Shown: positions 27,977 to 37,297, counted from the stretch's first letter. The stretch is 64,000 bases of DNA from an uncultured Paracoccus sp. (GCF_947487305.1 NZ_CANKWH010000001.1:451215-515214); one strand, 5' to 3'. Numbers and translations are program-made. The notes: generated by a model from the letters alone, not told the origin.

Positions 27977-28882
27977 TCAGCGCAGGAAGATCAGCGCCAT
28001 GCCGGCGCAGGCGATGGCCGCGCCCAGCCAGCTTGCCCCGGTCGGTCGCTGCCCGGTCCTGAGCCACAGCATCGGCAGGATCAGCACCGGCGAGGTCGCC
28101 GACAGGGTCGAGATGATCCCGACCTTGCCGCCCGCCAGCGCGAACATCAGCAGTGTCATGCCGAGGCCCAGCCCGATGAAGGCTGTCGCCAGCGCGGGCC
28201 AGAGGACGGCAGGCGTGATCGGGTTCGGCGGCCCCAGCGGCACCCGCGCCGCCATCATGGCGCTGGCCGAGATCGCCATGCAGAGACCCGAGGCCGCGAC
28301 CCGGATCAGCGAGGCGACATAGGGATCGACCCCCAGCTCCATCACCGGGCGTGCGACCAGCGCCCCGCCAGCCTGCCCCAGTGCGGCGCCAAGCCCAAAG
28401 GCGATGCCGGTCAGGATGATGCCCTCGGTCTGCTCGAAGCGGTGGGCATGGGCCGGCGGGCGGCCGACGATGGCGATGGCGACACCGACGGCGGTGGCGG
28501 CGATGCCCAGAATGGCCTGCCCGTTCAACTGCTCGTCCAGCAGCAGCCAGCCAAGCGCCGCCGCCATCGGCGCGTTCAGCGCGAAGACCGCGCCGGCGCG
28601 ACGCGCCCCCAGCCGCCCGACGGCGGCGAAGTTCAGCGTGTCGCCGATATAGATGCCGATGATGCCCGAGATGACCAGCACCACGGCGGACCAGCGCGAC
28701 AGGTCTGTGCCCTGCGACCAGATCGCGACGATGCCGCTGAGCAGGACGATCACGAAGCCATGCCGCAAGAGGTTGAAGCGGAACGGCCCGATTTCGCGCA
28801 CCGCGCCGGTGACGATGGTGCCGGTAAAGGCCCAGCAAGCCGCCGCCCCAAGGGCGGCCAACTCGTGAACCGGCAGGCTCAC
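27977..28882 (-). CDS. EamA/DMT-family transporter, GTG start
   Basis: Inner-membrane drug/metabolite-superfamily protein of 301 residues with ten hydrophobic helices arranged as two EamA repeats (about 5-130 and 155-295). Typical segments are RFNLLRHGF, GIYIGDTLNFAAVGRLGA and the second-repeat VGIISTLSATSPVLILPMLW. It likely exports amino acids or other metabolites. The GTG at 28882 overlaps the prfC stop (GTGA), so translation is coupled to prfC. Substrate cannot be deduced. Confidence 0.85.
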   Translation of the reverse strand: MSLPVHELAALGAAACWAFTGTIVTGAVREIGPFRFNLLRHGFVIVLLSGIVAIWSQGTDLSRWSAVVLVISGIIGIYIGDTLNFAAVGRLGARRAGAVFALNAPMAAALGWLLLDEQLNGQAILGIAATAVGVAIAIVGRPPAHAHRFEQTEGIILTGIAFGLGAALGQAGGALVARPVMELGVDPYVASLIRVAASGLCMAISASAMMAARVPLGPPNPITPAVLWPALATAFIGLGLGMTLLMFALAGGKVGIISTLSATSPVLILPMLWLRTGQRPTGASWLGAAIACAGMALIFLR

Positions 28883-30474
28883 ACCATCATCTCTTTCGTC
28901 GCCGTCAGCTTCAGGTCCGGGTGATCGCGCACCACGCGGTCGATGTCCCATTGCAGCCGGGTCAGGTAGACCGGATCGCCATCATGGTCGCTGGCCATGT
29001 GCTGCTTGTTCTGGTTGGCAAAGGCGTCGAGTTTCGCCTGCGGCCCGCTGACCCAGCGGGCCGAGGTGAATTGCGAGGGTTCGAAGCGGACCGGGATGCC
29101 GTATTCGATCTCGATCCGGCTGGCCAACACCTCGAATTGCAGCTGGCCCACCACGCCGACGATGAAGCCCGAGCCGATCATCGGCTTGAACACCTTGGCG
29201 GCACCTTCCTCGGCGAATTGCATCAGCGCCTTTTCCAGGTGCTTGGCCTTCATCGGATCGCCCGAGCGGACGGTCTGCAGCAGTTCCGGCGCGAAGGAGG
29301 GGATGCCGGTGAAGCGCAGCCCCTCGCCCTCGGTCAGCGCGTCACCGATGCGCAATTGCCCGTGGTTCGGAATGCCGATGATGTCGCCGGCCCAGGCCTC
29401 CTCGGCCAGTTCGCGGTCGGCGGCGAGGAACAGCACCGGGTTGGTCACGGCCATCGGCTTCTTCGAGCGCACATGCGTGAGCTTCATCCCGCGCTCGAAA
29501 TGGCCGCTGGCCAGGCGCACGAAGGCCACGCGGTCGCGGTGCTTCGGGTCCATGTTCGCCTGCACCTTGAAGACGAAGCCGGTCACGGGGTTTTCCTCGG
29601 GGGCAATCTGGCGTTCAGCCGCCATCTGCGGCTGCGGCGTCGGGCCGTATTGGCTGATGCCGTTCATCAGTTCCTTCACGCCGAAGCTGTTGATGGCGCT
29701 GCCGAACCAGATCGGCGTCAGATGACCTTCAAGGAAGCTCTGCCGGTCGAAGACGGGCAAGAGTTCCCGCGCCATCTCGACCTCTTCGCGCAGCTTCGCC
29801 AGCAGGTCCGCCGGGATGTGATCGGCCAGCTTGGGATCGTCGAGGCCCGAGATCTTGACCGATTCCGCCACCTTGTTGCGGTCGGCGCGGTCCATGATCT
29901 CCAGCCGGTCATGCAAGAGGTCATAGGCGCCGATGAACTCGCGCCCCATGCCGATGGGCCAGCTTGCCGGGCAAACGTCGATCGCCAGGTTTTCCTGGAT
30001 CTCGTCGATGATCTCGAAGGTGTCGCGGCTTTCGCGGTCCATCTTGTTGCAGAAGGTCAGGATCGGCAGGTCGCGCAGCCGGCAGACCTCGAACAGCTTC
30101 CGGGTCTGGCTCTCGACGCCCTTCGCGCCGTCGATCACCATGATCGCGGCGTCCACCGCCGTCAGCGTGCGATAGGTATCTTCCGAGAAATCGCTGTGGC
30201 CCGGCGTGTCGACGAGGTTGAAGCGGTGCCCGTCATATTCGAAGGACATGGCCGAGGCCGAGACCGAGATGCCCCGGTCCTGTTCCATCTTCATGAAGTC
30301 CGAGCGCGTGCGCCGCGCCTCGCCCTTGGCCCGCACCTGCCCGGCCATCTGGATCGCCCCGCCGAACAGCAGGAATTTCTCGGTCAGCGTGGTCTTGCCG
30401 GCGTCCGGATGCGAGATGATCGCAAAGGTCCGGCGGCGGGCGATTTCGGGCGGGAGGTCGGGGCGGTTTTCCAT
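28879..30474 (-). CDS. prfC: Peptide chain release factor 3
   Basis: Translational GTPase RF3 that recycles RF1/RF2 from ribosomes after peptide release. The 531-residue length matches the family. G1 SHPDAGKTTLTEKFL, G2 region with RGISVSASA, G3 DTPGHSDFSEDT, G4 TFCNKMDRE and the RF3-specific C-terminal domains are present. The alternative start at 30483 adds MRG only. It is divergent from a small lipoprotein gene and couples to the EamA gene. Confidence 0.95.
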   Translation of the reverse strand: MENRPDLPPEIARRRTFAIISHPDAGKTTLTEKFLLFGGAIQMAGQVRAKGEARRTRSDFMKMEQDRGISVSASAMSFEYDGHRFNLVDTPGHSDFSEDTYRTLTAVDAAIMVIDGAKGVESQTRKLFEVCRLRDLPILTFCNKMDRESRDTFEIIDEIQENLAIDVCPASWPIGMGREFIGAYDLLHDRLEIMDRADRNKVAESVKISGLDDPKLADHIPADLLAKLREEVEMARELLPVFDRQSFLEGHLTPIWFGSAINSFGVKELMNGISQYGPTPQPQMAAERQIAPEENPVTGFVFKVQANMDPKHRDRVAFVRLASGHFERGMKLTHVRSKKPMAVTNPVLFLAADRELAEEAWAGDIIGIPNHGQLRIGDALTEGEGLRFTGIPSFAPELLQTVRSGDPMKAKHLEKALMQFAEEGAAKVFKPMIGSGFIVGVVGQLQFEVLASRIEIEYGIPVRFEPSQFTSARWVSGPQAKLDAFANQNKQHMASDHDGDPVYLTRLQWDIDRVVRDHPDLKLTATKEMMV

Positions 30475-30524
30475 GCCGCGCATGTAGCCGCTGCCGGGGT
30501 AATCTGCAATGCGGGGCGCGTGAG

Positions 30525-30580
30525 CCGGGGGCGCTTCGCCCCCCGGACCCCCAGAGGATATTTGCGCCAAGATGAAATGG
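30525..30580 (+). repeat. Hairpin plus conserved tail repeat, copy B
   Basis: Stem CCGGGGGCG/CGCCCCC with a C bulge and GG is followed by ACCCCCAGA and then GGATATTT, GC, GCCAAG, A, TGAAA. It matches copy A at 11317-11358 at 19 of 22 tail bases. Here it sits between divergent prfC and lipoprotein genes, so it is not an obvious terminator of either. Confidence 0.55.
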
Positions 30581-30633
30581 GCGCGCGGAGCGATTAACCG
30601 GGCGTTAAGCTTGCGGGGGCTAGGGTCCTGGTC

Positions 30634-30933
30634 ATGCGTCTTGCCTTGCTCAGCCTTTTCCTGCTCGCGGGTTGCGAAACCGCACATCCGACGATGATTG
30701 GATCGGTGAAGCGCGAGGTCGTTGTGCAGGGCCTACGTTTCGTCACCTTCCAGAAGGGCGACGAGGTCGAGGTGCTGCGCATGGGCTATCTGAAGCGCAG
30801 CGAACGCGCGGGTGTGCAGGCGCTGATGGCCGAGGCCGCGGCAGCAACCACCGGCTGCCGGGTCATCCCCGACAGCATCCGCACCCGCATCCCCGGCGAC
30901 AGCGGCGAGGCGATGTTCGATCTCGACTGCTAG
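30634..30933 (+). CDS. Small lipoprotein of unknown function
   Basis: A 99-residue protein. The signal peptide MRLALLSLFLLAGC ends in lipobox LAGC, with Cys14 as lipidation site. The mature part contains a predicted strand-helix pattern (GLRFVTFQKGDEVEVLRMGY, VQALMAEAAAATTGC) and ends in Cys. No family is recognised. It is convergent with the alpha/beta hydrolase gene, overlapping it by 4 bp at the stops. Confidence 0.72.
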   Translation: MRLALLSLFLLAGCETAHPTMIGSVKREVVVQGLRFVTFQKGDEVEVLRMGYLKRSERAGVQALMAEAAAATTGCRVIPDSIRTRIPGDSGEAMFDLDC

Positions 30934-31703
30934 TCGCGGGCGAGGAACCCGGCCACGGCCTCGGCAGTCTCCTCGGGCTTTTCGGCATGAAGCCAATGCC
31001 CCGCCCCCTCGATGCGCCGGATCTGTGCCTGCGGGAACAGGCGCTGGATTTCCGCCTCTCCGGCGGCATCGACGTAATCCGAGTCGGCGCCCGCGATGAA
31101 CAGGGCCGGCCCGGTGAAACGCCCGGCCGTGACCGCATCCGCCGGCCAACCGACCAGCCGGTCCATCTCCTCGCGCAGCACCTTGAGGTTCAGCGTCCAG
31201 CGCGCGGGCTGGGATTTCAGGTCCAGAGATTGCAGGAAGAAGGCGCGCAGGCTGGGGGCGTGCAGGATCTCGGCCAGCCGCTTGTCGGCTTCCGAGCGGC
31301 GGTCGAGCCCGGTCAGATCGAGCGCCTCCATCTGGTCGATATAGACCGACTGGCTGTGCGGATAGGCGACCGGCGCGATGTCCAGCACCGCCAGCCGCTC
31401 GACCATCTCGGGCCGGGTCAGCGCCAGCATCATCGAGGCCTTGCCGCCCATGGAATGCCCGACCACATCCATCCGCCCGCCATGGGCGTCGATCACCTTG
31501 GCCAGATCATCGGCCAGCGCCGGATAGCTGTGATCCTCGTCATGGAAGCTGTCGCCGTGATTGCGCATGTCGACGCTGACGACGCGGCGGCCCTGAGCCA
31601 GCCGACGGGCGATGCCGCCGAGATTGCGGCCCTGACCGAAAAGCCCATGGACCAGCAGAACCGGCGTGCCCGGCCCCTCGCCCGTGATGATCGTGTTCAG
31701 CAT
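30930..31703 (-). CDS. Alpha/beta hydrolase (YbfF-like esterase)
   Basis: A 257-residue alpha/beta hydrolase. Features: oxyanion segment LVHGLFGQGRN, DMRNHGDSFH, nucleophile elbow GHSMGGKAS and the terminal catalytic His in GAGHWLHAEKPEE. This pattern fits YbfF-type short-chain acyl esterases. It overlaps the upstream hydrolase gene by 7 bp, so the two are probably cotranscribed. Confidence 0.85.
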   Translation of the reverse strand: MLNTIITGEGPGTPVLLVHGLFGQGRNLGGIARRLAQGRRVVSVDMRNHGDSFHDEDHSYPALADDLAKVIDAHGGRMDVVGHSMGGKASMMLALTRPEMVERLAVLDIAPVAYPHSQSVYIDQMEALDLTGLDRRSEADKRLAEILHAPSLRAFFLQSLDLKSQPARWTLNLKVLREEMDRLVGWPADAVTAGRFTGPALFIAGADSDYVDAAGEAEIQRLFPQAQIRRIEGAGHWLHAEKPEETAEAVAGFLARD

Positions 31704-32506
31704 ATCGCCCCCGTCCTGTTTCTGCCCTCGACGGGCAAACCCGCCAGAAATTCCGCCACCGCCGCCACGGTGCCGGCCTCGTCGCTGCGATGGGGGAAAT
31801 GCCCCTCGCCGGCCATGAGCCGCAGCACTACCGGACCGCCCGCCCGCTCGGCAAGCCGCAAGGGATGGGCGGTGCTGCCATAGTCATCCGCCTCGCCATG
31901 GATCGCCAGCACCGGGCAGCGGAGCTGCGCCAAGGCGGCGTCGAGGGTCCAGTCGGCGAAGACCGGCGACAGCCAGGTCTCGGTCCAGGCGTCGAGCACC
32001 CAAGGCGCCTTCTCGCCGTGCCAGCGCGCCAGCCGTTCCATCTGCCCCGGCGCGGCGAAGCCTGCCTTGGCCTCGCTGATGCCCTGCAGGGTCAGCGGCT
32101 CGGCGAAGGTCTGGGCCGAGATCGTCACCAGCGCCCTGCAGCGATCCGGGAAGGCAGCAGCAATGCCGATGCCCATGCCGCCGCCGACGCTGTGGCCGAG
32201 GATGGCGAAGTGCTCGATCCCCAGCGCCGCGATCACCCGGGCGAAATCGCCCCCTGCCTCGCCGGTGACGAAGCCGGGCCGGTCCAGTTCGCCGGGATGC
32301 GGGTCCGAGCGGCCGAAGCCGAGCCGGTCATAGGCTAGCACCCGCCGCCCTGTTGCCCGCGCCAAGGCCTCGGGAAAGCCGCGCCACAGGTCTACGGAAC
32401 CGAGGGAATCATGCATCAGGATCAGCGGCACCGCGCCATCGCCAGCCCAGTCCCGCAGGAACAGCCGCCCGCGCGGTGTCTCGATCCAGTGCTCGGTGAT
32501 GCTCAT
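31697..32506 (-). CDS. Alpha/beta hydrolase
   Basis: A 269-residue hydrolase with HDSLGSVDLWRGFPEAL after the first strand, a GFGRSD motif, nucleophile elbow GHSVGGGMG and the C-terminal EGHFPHR histidine. The fold suggests an esterase or C-C hydrolase, but no substrate is evident. It is the first gene of a two-hydrolase pair and is divergent from a small membrane-protein gene at 32595. Confidence 0.82.
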   Translation of the reverse strand: MSITEHWIETPRGRLFLRDWAGDGAVPLILMHDSLGSVDLWRGFPEALARATGRRVLAYDRLGFGRSDPHPGELDRPGFVTGEAGGDFARVIAALGIEHFAILGHSVGGGMGIGIAAAFPDRCRALVTISAQTFAEPLTLQGISEAKAGFAAPGQMERLARWHGEKAPWVLDAWTETWLSPVFADWTLDAALAQLRCPVLAIHGEADDYGSTAHPLRLAERAGGPVVLRLMAGEGHFPHRSDEAGTVAAVAEFLAGLPVEGRNRTGAIC

Positions 32507-32594
32507 GCGCGCCCTCCTGCCGATGCGAACCGATCATGTTTTCCCGCCCGCTTCAAGCTGGCGCCGCCCCGGCGCAGCCCCTATGCTGCCGCCC

Positions 32595-32990
32595 ATGACA
32601 CAGGCACAGACCCCCGAAGATATTCGCAACATGGCCGACGAGGTCGCCCGGCTGATGGCCGAGCGCTTTGGCGGGGCGCGGCGGGGCGAGTTTCCCGGCC
32701 TTGCCGAGATGATCCGCCGACGCGGCGCCGCCCTGCCCCGGCGGCTCAGGGTGTCGGCGAAAACGCTGGCCGAGGCCGATCAGCGGCTGGCCCAGCCCCG
32801 CATCGCCCGGCAGATGGACCTGCGCGCGCCCTCGCGTGCCCATCACCTGCTGACCGCGCATCTGCGCCCGCTTGGCAGCGTCAGCCGCTGGCAGAACCGG
32901 GCGGTGAATTTCGCGGCATCGGTGGCACTGGGTCTCTTGGTTCTGGGCGCCGTGGTGATCTGGGTGATGGTGCGGCGCGGTCAGCTCTAG
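32595..32990 (+). CDS. Hypothetical membrane-anchored protein
   Basis: A 131-residue protein with a helical, basic N-terminal part (DIRNMADEVARLMAERFG, GLAEMIRRRGAALPRRL) and a single C-terminal membrane helix (VALGLLVLGAVVIWVMV). It is likely anchored in the inner membrane with the bulk in the cytoplasm. No family is recognised. The start at 32595 is preferred over upstream ATGs at 32496-32526 that lie in the divergent hydrolase leader. It is convergent with the Nramp-like gene. Confidence 0.65.
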   Translation: MTQAQTPEDIRNMADEVARLMAERFGGARRGEFPGLAEMIRRRGAALPRRLRVSAKTLAEADQRLAQPRIARQMDLRAPSRAHHLLTAHLRPLGSVSRWQNRAVNFAASVALGLLVLGAVVIWVMVRRGQL

Positions 32991-33008
32991 GACCGCGCCC
33001 GAACCAGC

Positions 33009-34271
33009 TTACAGCACCTTCACAATGGCGCCGCGCAACTGATCCAGCGCCAAGGCGGCAAAGGCCAGCGTGCAAAGGACCAGCAGGATATTGGTCAGAA
33101 GCTTGTTGCGCCATTCGCGCGGCACCCGGTCGGTGTTCAGGATCCACAGCAGCGTCACCGACATGAAGGGCATGAACAGCGCGCCCAAGACGCCATAGGC
33201 GAGGATCAGATAGACCGGCTGGCCGACGAAGAGCATCACCATCGGCGGGATGGTCAGCCAGAAGATGTAGAACTTGTAATAGCGACCGCCGGCCAGACGG
33301 TCCGGGTCCTCATGCGGCTTGCCCTGCACATGGCCGAGGAAATCGGCGAACATCAGGCTGACGCCGTTCCAGACGCCAACCAGCGAGGACATCGAGGCGG
33401 CCCAGAAGCCGACCAGGAACAGCTTGCTCATCCATGTGCCGTAACGCTCGCCCAGCACGCCGGCCAGATCGACCATGCCCTGATCGCCCGCGCCGATGAC
33501 GATGCCGGCGGAATAGAGCAGTTCGGCGCCGACGATCAGGGTGGCGACGACGAAGATGCCGGTGACCAGATAGGCGATGCCATTGTCCAGACGCATCACC
33601 CGCATGAAGCGCGGCGTGGTCCAGCCCTTCTCGCGCAGCCAGTAGCCATAGGCGGCCAGCGTGATGGTGCCGCCGACGCCGCCGGCGACGCTGAGCACGT
33701 TGATCAGCGCGCCCTCGGGGATGATCGGGACGAGGCCGGTCAGGATCTCGCCCAGATTGGGCAAGGTCAGGGCGGCGGCCAGCACCATGGTCACGAACAT
33801 CAGGCAGACCAGCGCCGTCAGCACCTTTTCGAACCGGTCATAGCGGCCCGACCAGACCAGAAGCATGCCCAGAAGCCCCGAGACGATGCCCCAGACGGCA
33901 ACGCTGAGAAACGGGAAGAGCGAGTAGAGCGCGAGGCCCGTGCCCGCCATCGCGGCGGCGCCATAGACGAAGCCCCAGATCACGATATAGGGGCCGAAAT
34001 ACCAATGGGTCCAGCGGCCGAGGCTGCTCCAGCCCTCGAAGATGGTGTTGCCGGTGGCCAGCGTATAGCGGCCCGCGCCCTCGACCAGCACCACCTTCAT
34101 GATGCAGCCGGCGATGATCGCCCACAGCAGCGCATAGCCGTATTTGCTGCCCGCGACGGTGGTGGCGATCAGGTCGGCCGCGCCGACACCGGTGGCGGCG
34201 ACGACGATGCCAGGGCCGACAAGGCTCCATTTCGGCTCGCCGGTGGATTGGTTCACGTCCCTGACGGTCAT
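33009..34271 (-). CDS. Nramp-fold transporter lacking the metal-binding motifs
   Basis: Inner-membrane protein of 420 residues with about 11 helices in an Nramp arrangement. Canonical Nramp has DPGN in helix 1; here the aligned helix reads TGVGAADLIATT (residues 28-39). The helix 6 MPH motif is also absent (VGGTITLAAYGYW). It therefore belongs to an Nramp-related clade whose substrate may not be Mn2+/Fe2+. AGAGGAG precedes the ATG at 34271; the long reading to 34448 runs through a strong hairpin. An inverted repeat lies just upstream (34290-34305). Confidence 0.78.
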   Translation of the reverse strand: MTVRDVNQSTGEPKWSLVGPGIVVAATGVGAADLIATTVAGSKYGYALLWAIIAGCIMKVVLVEGAGRYTLATGNTIFEGWSSLGRWTHWYFGPYIVIWGFVYGAAAMAGTGLALYSLFPFLSVAVWGIVSGLLGMLLVWSGRYDRFEKVLTALVCLMFVTMVLAAALTLPNLGEILTGLVPIIPEGALINVLSVAGGVGGTITLAAYGYWLREKGWTTPRFMRVMRLDNGIAYLVTGIFVVATLIVGAELLYSAGIVIGAGDQGMVDLAGVLGERYGTWMSKLFLVGFWAASMSSLVGVWNGVSLMFADFLGHVQGKPHEDPDRLAGGRYYKFYIFWLTIPPMVMLFVGQPVYLILAYGVLGALFMPFMSVTLLWILNTDRVPREWRNKLLTNILLVLCTLAFAALALDQLRGAIVKVL

Positions 34272-34289
34272 GCGACTCGCTCCTCTGCT

Positions 34290-34305
34290 CGATATGCTCA
34301 TATCG
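34290..34305. promoter_or_regulatory. Inverted repeat CGATATG-CT-CATATCG before the Nramp-like gene
   Basis: Perfect 7-2-7 repeat ending 19 bp upstream of the ATG at 34271, overlapping the expected promoter or leader. A metal-responsive or other repressor could bind here; no protein can be named. Confidence 0.45.
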
Positions 34306-34534
34306 CCTGAGTTGTGCAGGGAATGCAAAGAGGATGGGGACGGTCGATCCGCAGCCCCCGCCCGGAGCAAGGGCGAAGCCCGCCGGGCGAGCGCCTGCTC
34401 GTCCCGGCGGGCTGGCGCTTTGGTGACGCTGGTCCCGAGATCACCCAAGCGAGAGGCTTGGCACCATAAAGTGCATCGGCGCAGCGTGGCAGCGCCACCC
34501 CACGGACAGGCGCTCGCCCTCTCTCACATCCATG

Positions 34535-34565
34535 AAAAAGCCCGCCGCATTCTCATGCGGCGGGC
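34535..34565 (-). terminator. Intrinsic terminator of glyA
   Basis: Perfect 11-bp stem GCCCGCCGCAT/ATGCGGCGGGC with a 4-nt loop, beginning 18 bp after the glyA stop on the minus strand and followed by T5. Confidence 0.85.
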
Positions 34566-34583
34566 CATAACCTCAACCGGAGA

Positions 34584-35873
34584 TCACATCCCCTGGTACA
34601 GCGGGAAGCGCTGGCACAGGGCCTCGACCTCGGCGCGGACCTTGGCCTCGACCTCGGCATTGCCCTCGTCGCCGTTCTGCGCCAGCCCGTCGACGACCTC
34701 GACGATCCAGCGGGCGATCTGGCGGAATTCCTCTTCCTTGAAGCCACGGGTGGTGCCGGCGGGCGTGCCGAGGCGGATGCCGGAGGTGACGAAGGGCTTC
34801 TCCGGGTCGAACGGCACGCCGTTCTTGTTGCAGGTGATATGGGCGCGGCCAAGCGCGGCCTCGGTCGCCTTGCCGGTCACGCCTTTCGGGCGCAGGTCGG
34901 CCAGCATCAGGTGGTTGTCGGTGCCGCCCGAAACGATATCGATGCCGCCCTTCATCAACTCATCGGCCATGGCGCGGGCATTCTTGACGATCTGCGCGGC
35001 GTATTCCTTGAACGAAGGGTCCAGCGCCTCGCCGAAGGCCACGGCCTTGGCGGCGATCACGTGCATCAGCGGGCCGCCCTGCAGGCCCGGGAACACCGCC
35101 GAGTTGATCTTCTTGGCGATGTCCGGGTCATTGGTCAGCACCATGCCACCACGCGGACCGCGCAGCGATTTATGGGTGGTGGTGGTCACGACATGGGCAT
35201 GGGGCAGCGGCGAGGGATGCTGGCCGCCCGCCACCAGGCCGGCGATATGGGCCATGTCGACAATCAGGTAGGCGCCAACCTCGTCGGCGATCTTGCGGAA
35301 GGCGGCCCAGTCCCAGACCCGGCTATAGGCGGTGCCACCGGCGACGATCAGCTTGGGCTTGTGGGTCCGGGCGGACTCGGCAATCGCCTCCATGTCCAGA
35401 AGCTGGTCCTGCTGGCGCACGCCATAGCTGACCACGTTGAACCATTTGCCCGACATGTTCACCGGCGAGCCGTGGGTCAGGTGGCCGCCCGAATTCAGGT
35501 CCAGCCCCATGAAGGTATCGCCCGGCTGCAAGAGCGCGAGGAACACCGCCTGGTTCATCTGGCTGCCCGAGTTCGGCTGGACGTTGGCGAAGCCGCAATC
35601 GAACAGCTGCTTGGCCCGGTCGATGGCCAGGTCCTCGACGATGTCGACATACTGGCAGCCGCCGTAGTAGCGCTTGCCCGGATAGCCCTCGGCATATTTG
35701 TTGGTCAGCACCGAGCCCTGCGCCTGCAGCACGGCCTTGGAGACGATGTTTTCCGAGGCGATCAGCTCGATCTCGTCGCGCTGGCGGCCCAGCTCCTGAC
35801 CGATGGCCTTGGCAATGGCGGGATCGCTGTCGGCGAGTTCGGCGGTGAAGAAGGCATGGGTCTGGGTGTTCAT
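34584..35873 (-). CDS. glyA: Serine hydroxymethyltransferase
   Basis: PLP enzyme interconverting serine and glycine with tetrahydrofolate, the main source of one-carbon units. The 429-residue protein has [40 protein letters not shown] and the PLP Lys235 in [19 protein letters not shown] lies before the ATG at 35873. The leader has a hairpin CTCGGCT/AGCCGAG (35900-35920) and a perfect 12-bp tandem repeat (35977-36000). A strong terminator follows the gene. Confidence 0.96.
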   Translation of the reverse strand: MNTQTHAFFTAELADSDPAIAKAIGQELGRQRDEIELIASENIVSKAVLQAQGSVLTNKYAEGYPGKRYYGGCQYVDIVEDLAIDRAKQLFDCGFANVQPNSGSQMNQAVFLALLQPGDTFMGLDLNSGGHLTHGSPVNMSGKWFNVVSYGVRQQDQLLDMEAIAESARTHKPKLIVAGGTAYSRVWDWAAFRKIADEVGAYLIVDMAHIAGLVAGGQHPSPLPHAHVVTTTTHKSLRGPRGGMVLTNDPDIAKKINSAVFPGLQGGPLMHVIAAKAVAFGEALDPSFKEYAAQIVKNARAMADELMKGGIDIVSGGTDNHLMLADLRPKGVTGKATEAALGRAHITCNKNGVPFDPEKPFVTSGIRLGTPAGTTRGFKEEEFRQIARWIVEVVDGLAQNGDEGNAEVEAKVRAEVEALCQRFPLYQGM

Positions 35874-36055
35874 CGGCTGTCTCCGGCTGGACTGCTGCGC
35901 TCGGCTTCCCTTTAGCCGAGGCCGGCGTCGGCATAAACAGCGAATTCGACGCACAGGGGTGCGAAAGCGGCGGCGTAGCGATCGGGGCAGCGATCGGGGC
36001 TTGCCTTCCGGGAGCGCAGGCGGAAATCTGGTGCCGGTTGGCAAGGAAAGGCGCC

Positions 36056-36811
36056 ATGGCACCCAGATTGATGTTCGTGGCAAGCGAGACCCCGGTGGCG
36101 CAGGACTCGCTCGACCGCCTGACCGCGCGCTATGGCCAGACCCGCCAGTCCGAGGCCGATGTGATCGTGGCGCTCGGCGGCGACGGGCTGATGCTGACCA
36201 CCCTGCACAAGAATACCGGCCTGCCGGTCTATGGCATGAACCGCGGCACCATCGGCTTCCTGATGAACGACTATGCCGAGGATGACCTGCCCGACCGCAT
36301 CGCCGAATCCGAGGAGGCGGTGACGAACCCGCTCTCGATGCTGGCCGGCGCGGGCGACGGGCACGAACACCGGGCGCTGGCGATCAACGAGGTCAGCCTG
36401 CTGCGAGCCGGTCCGCAGGCGGCCAAGCTGAGGATCAGCGTCGATGGCCGGGTGCGGATGGAGGAACTGGTCTGCGACGGCGCGCTGCTGTGCACGCCGG
36501 CCGGGTCGACCGCCTATAACTATTCCGCCCATGGCCCGATCCTGCCGATGGGCTCGGACGTGCTGGCTTTGACCGCCATTGCCGCCTTCCGCCCGCGTCG
36601 CTGGCGGGGCGCGATCCTGCCGAAATCGGGAGTGGTGCGCTTCGATGTGCTCGAGCCCGAGAAACGCCCGGTCATGGCCGATGCCGACTCGCGCGGCGTC
36701 GACCGGGTGCTGTGGGTCGAGATCCGGTCGGAACCGGCCATCGCCCATCGCATCCTCTTCGATCCCGGCCACGGGCTCGAGGAGCGGCTGACGCGCGAGC
36801 AGTTCGTCTAG
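36056..36811 (+). CDS. nadK: NAD kinase
   Basis: Phosphorylates NAD to NADP with ATP or polyphosphate. The 251-residue protein contains the diagnostic GGDG at 41-44 ([10 protein letters not shown]), [12 protein letters not shown], the NEVSLLR segment and [17 protein letters not shown]. This short form is typical of alphaproteobacteria. The ATG at 36056 is preferred over one at 36038 because AAGGAAAGG lies at proper distance. It is divergent from glyA and convergent with ccmE. Confidence 0.94.
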   Translation: MAPRLMFVASETPVAQDSLDRLTARYGQTRQSEADVIVALGGDGLMLTTLHKNTGLPVYGMNRGTIGFLMNDYAEDDLPDRIAESEEAVTNPLSMLAGAGDGHEHRALAINEVSLLRAGPQAAKLRISVDGRVRMEELVCDGALLCTPAGSTAYNYSAHGPILPMGSDVLALTAIAAFRPRRWRGAILPKSGVVRFDVLEPEKRPVMADADSRGVDRVLWVEIRSEPAIAHRILFDPGHGLEERLTREQFV

Positions 36812-36829
36812 GATGCGCCGGGCGCAGGA

Positions 36830-37288
36830 TCAGGAATTCGGGTCCTCGTAGACCCCGGCTTCCTTCAGCGAGTCGATGACCTCTTTCGGCATATAGGTCT
36901 CGTCATGCTTGGCCAGCAGGTTGTCGGCCTCGAACCGGCCATTGCGGTAATAGCCTTTGGCGATGGTGCCCTGCCCCTCGGAAAACAGGTCCGGGGCCGG
37001 ATCGCGGCCGACATAGCTGACCGGCACCTCGGCGACATTGTCGGTGATGACGAAATCGAAAGCCACCCCGTCGGTCGCGGTAATCGAGCCTTCCTTGACC
37101 AGCCCGCCCAGCTGGAAATACTCGTCCGGGTCCGGCGTGGCTTCGGCCAACTGGCTCGGCGAGCGATAGAGGTTGATGCCGTCGCGAAACCCGTAGCCGA
37201 TCAGCGCCACGGCCAGGACCAGCGCGACACCCGCCGCGATCAGGATCTGGATGCGGCGCTTTTTCTTCAGCGATTTCATACCTGACAT
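36830..37288 (-). CDS. ccmE: Cytochrome c maturation heme chaperone CcmE
   Basis: Membrane-anchored periplasmic heme chaperone that binds heme covalently and passes it to CcmFH for c-type cytochrome assembly. The 152-residue protein has a basic N-terminus, one membrane helix (14-33) and an OB-fold. The heme-binding His128 is in LAKHDETYMP. It lies 9 bp downstream of murI on the same strand, so the two are likely cotranscribed. The remaining ccm genes are elsewhere. Confidence 0.94.
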   Translation of the reverse strand: MSGMKSLKKKRRIQILIAAGVALVLAVALIGYGFRDGINLYRSPSQLAEATPDPDEYFQLGGLVKEGSITATDGVAFDFVITDNVAEVPVSYVGRDPAPDLFSEGQGTIAKGYYRNGRFEADNLLAKHDETYMPKEVIDSLKEAGVYEDPNS

Positions 37289-37297
37289 GGGGATACC

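Larger units (their letters stand above)
34272..34583. other. Intergenic region between glyA and the Nramp-like gene
   Basis: Contains an inverted repeat (34290-34305), a very stable nested hairpin at 34377-34413 (AGCCCGCCGGG with CCCGGCGGGCT, inner CGAGC with GCTCG) and the glyA terminator (34535-34565). No ORF or known riboswitch was recognised. On the minus strand the nested hairpin would lie in the leader of the Nramp-like gene. Confidence 0.6.

Noticed and set aside
35874..36055. Possible riboswitch before glyA
   Set aside because: Only a simple 7-bp hairpin and a tandem repeat; no conserved THF, glycine or SAM/SAH aptamer pattern was recognised.
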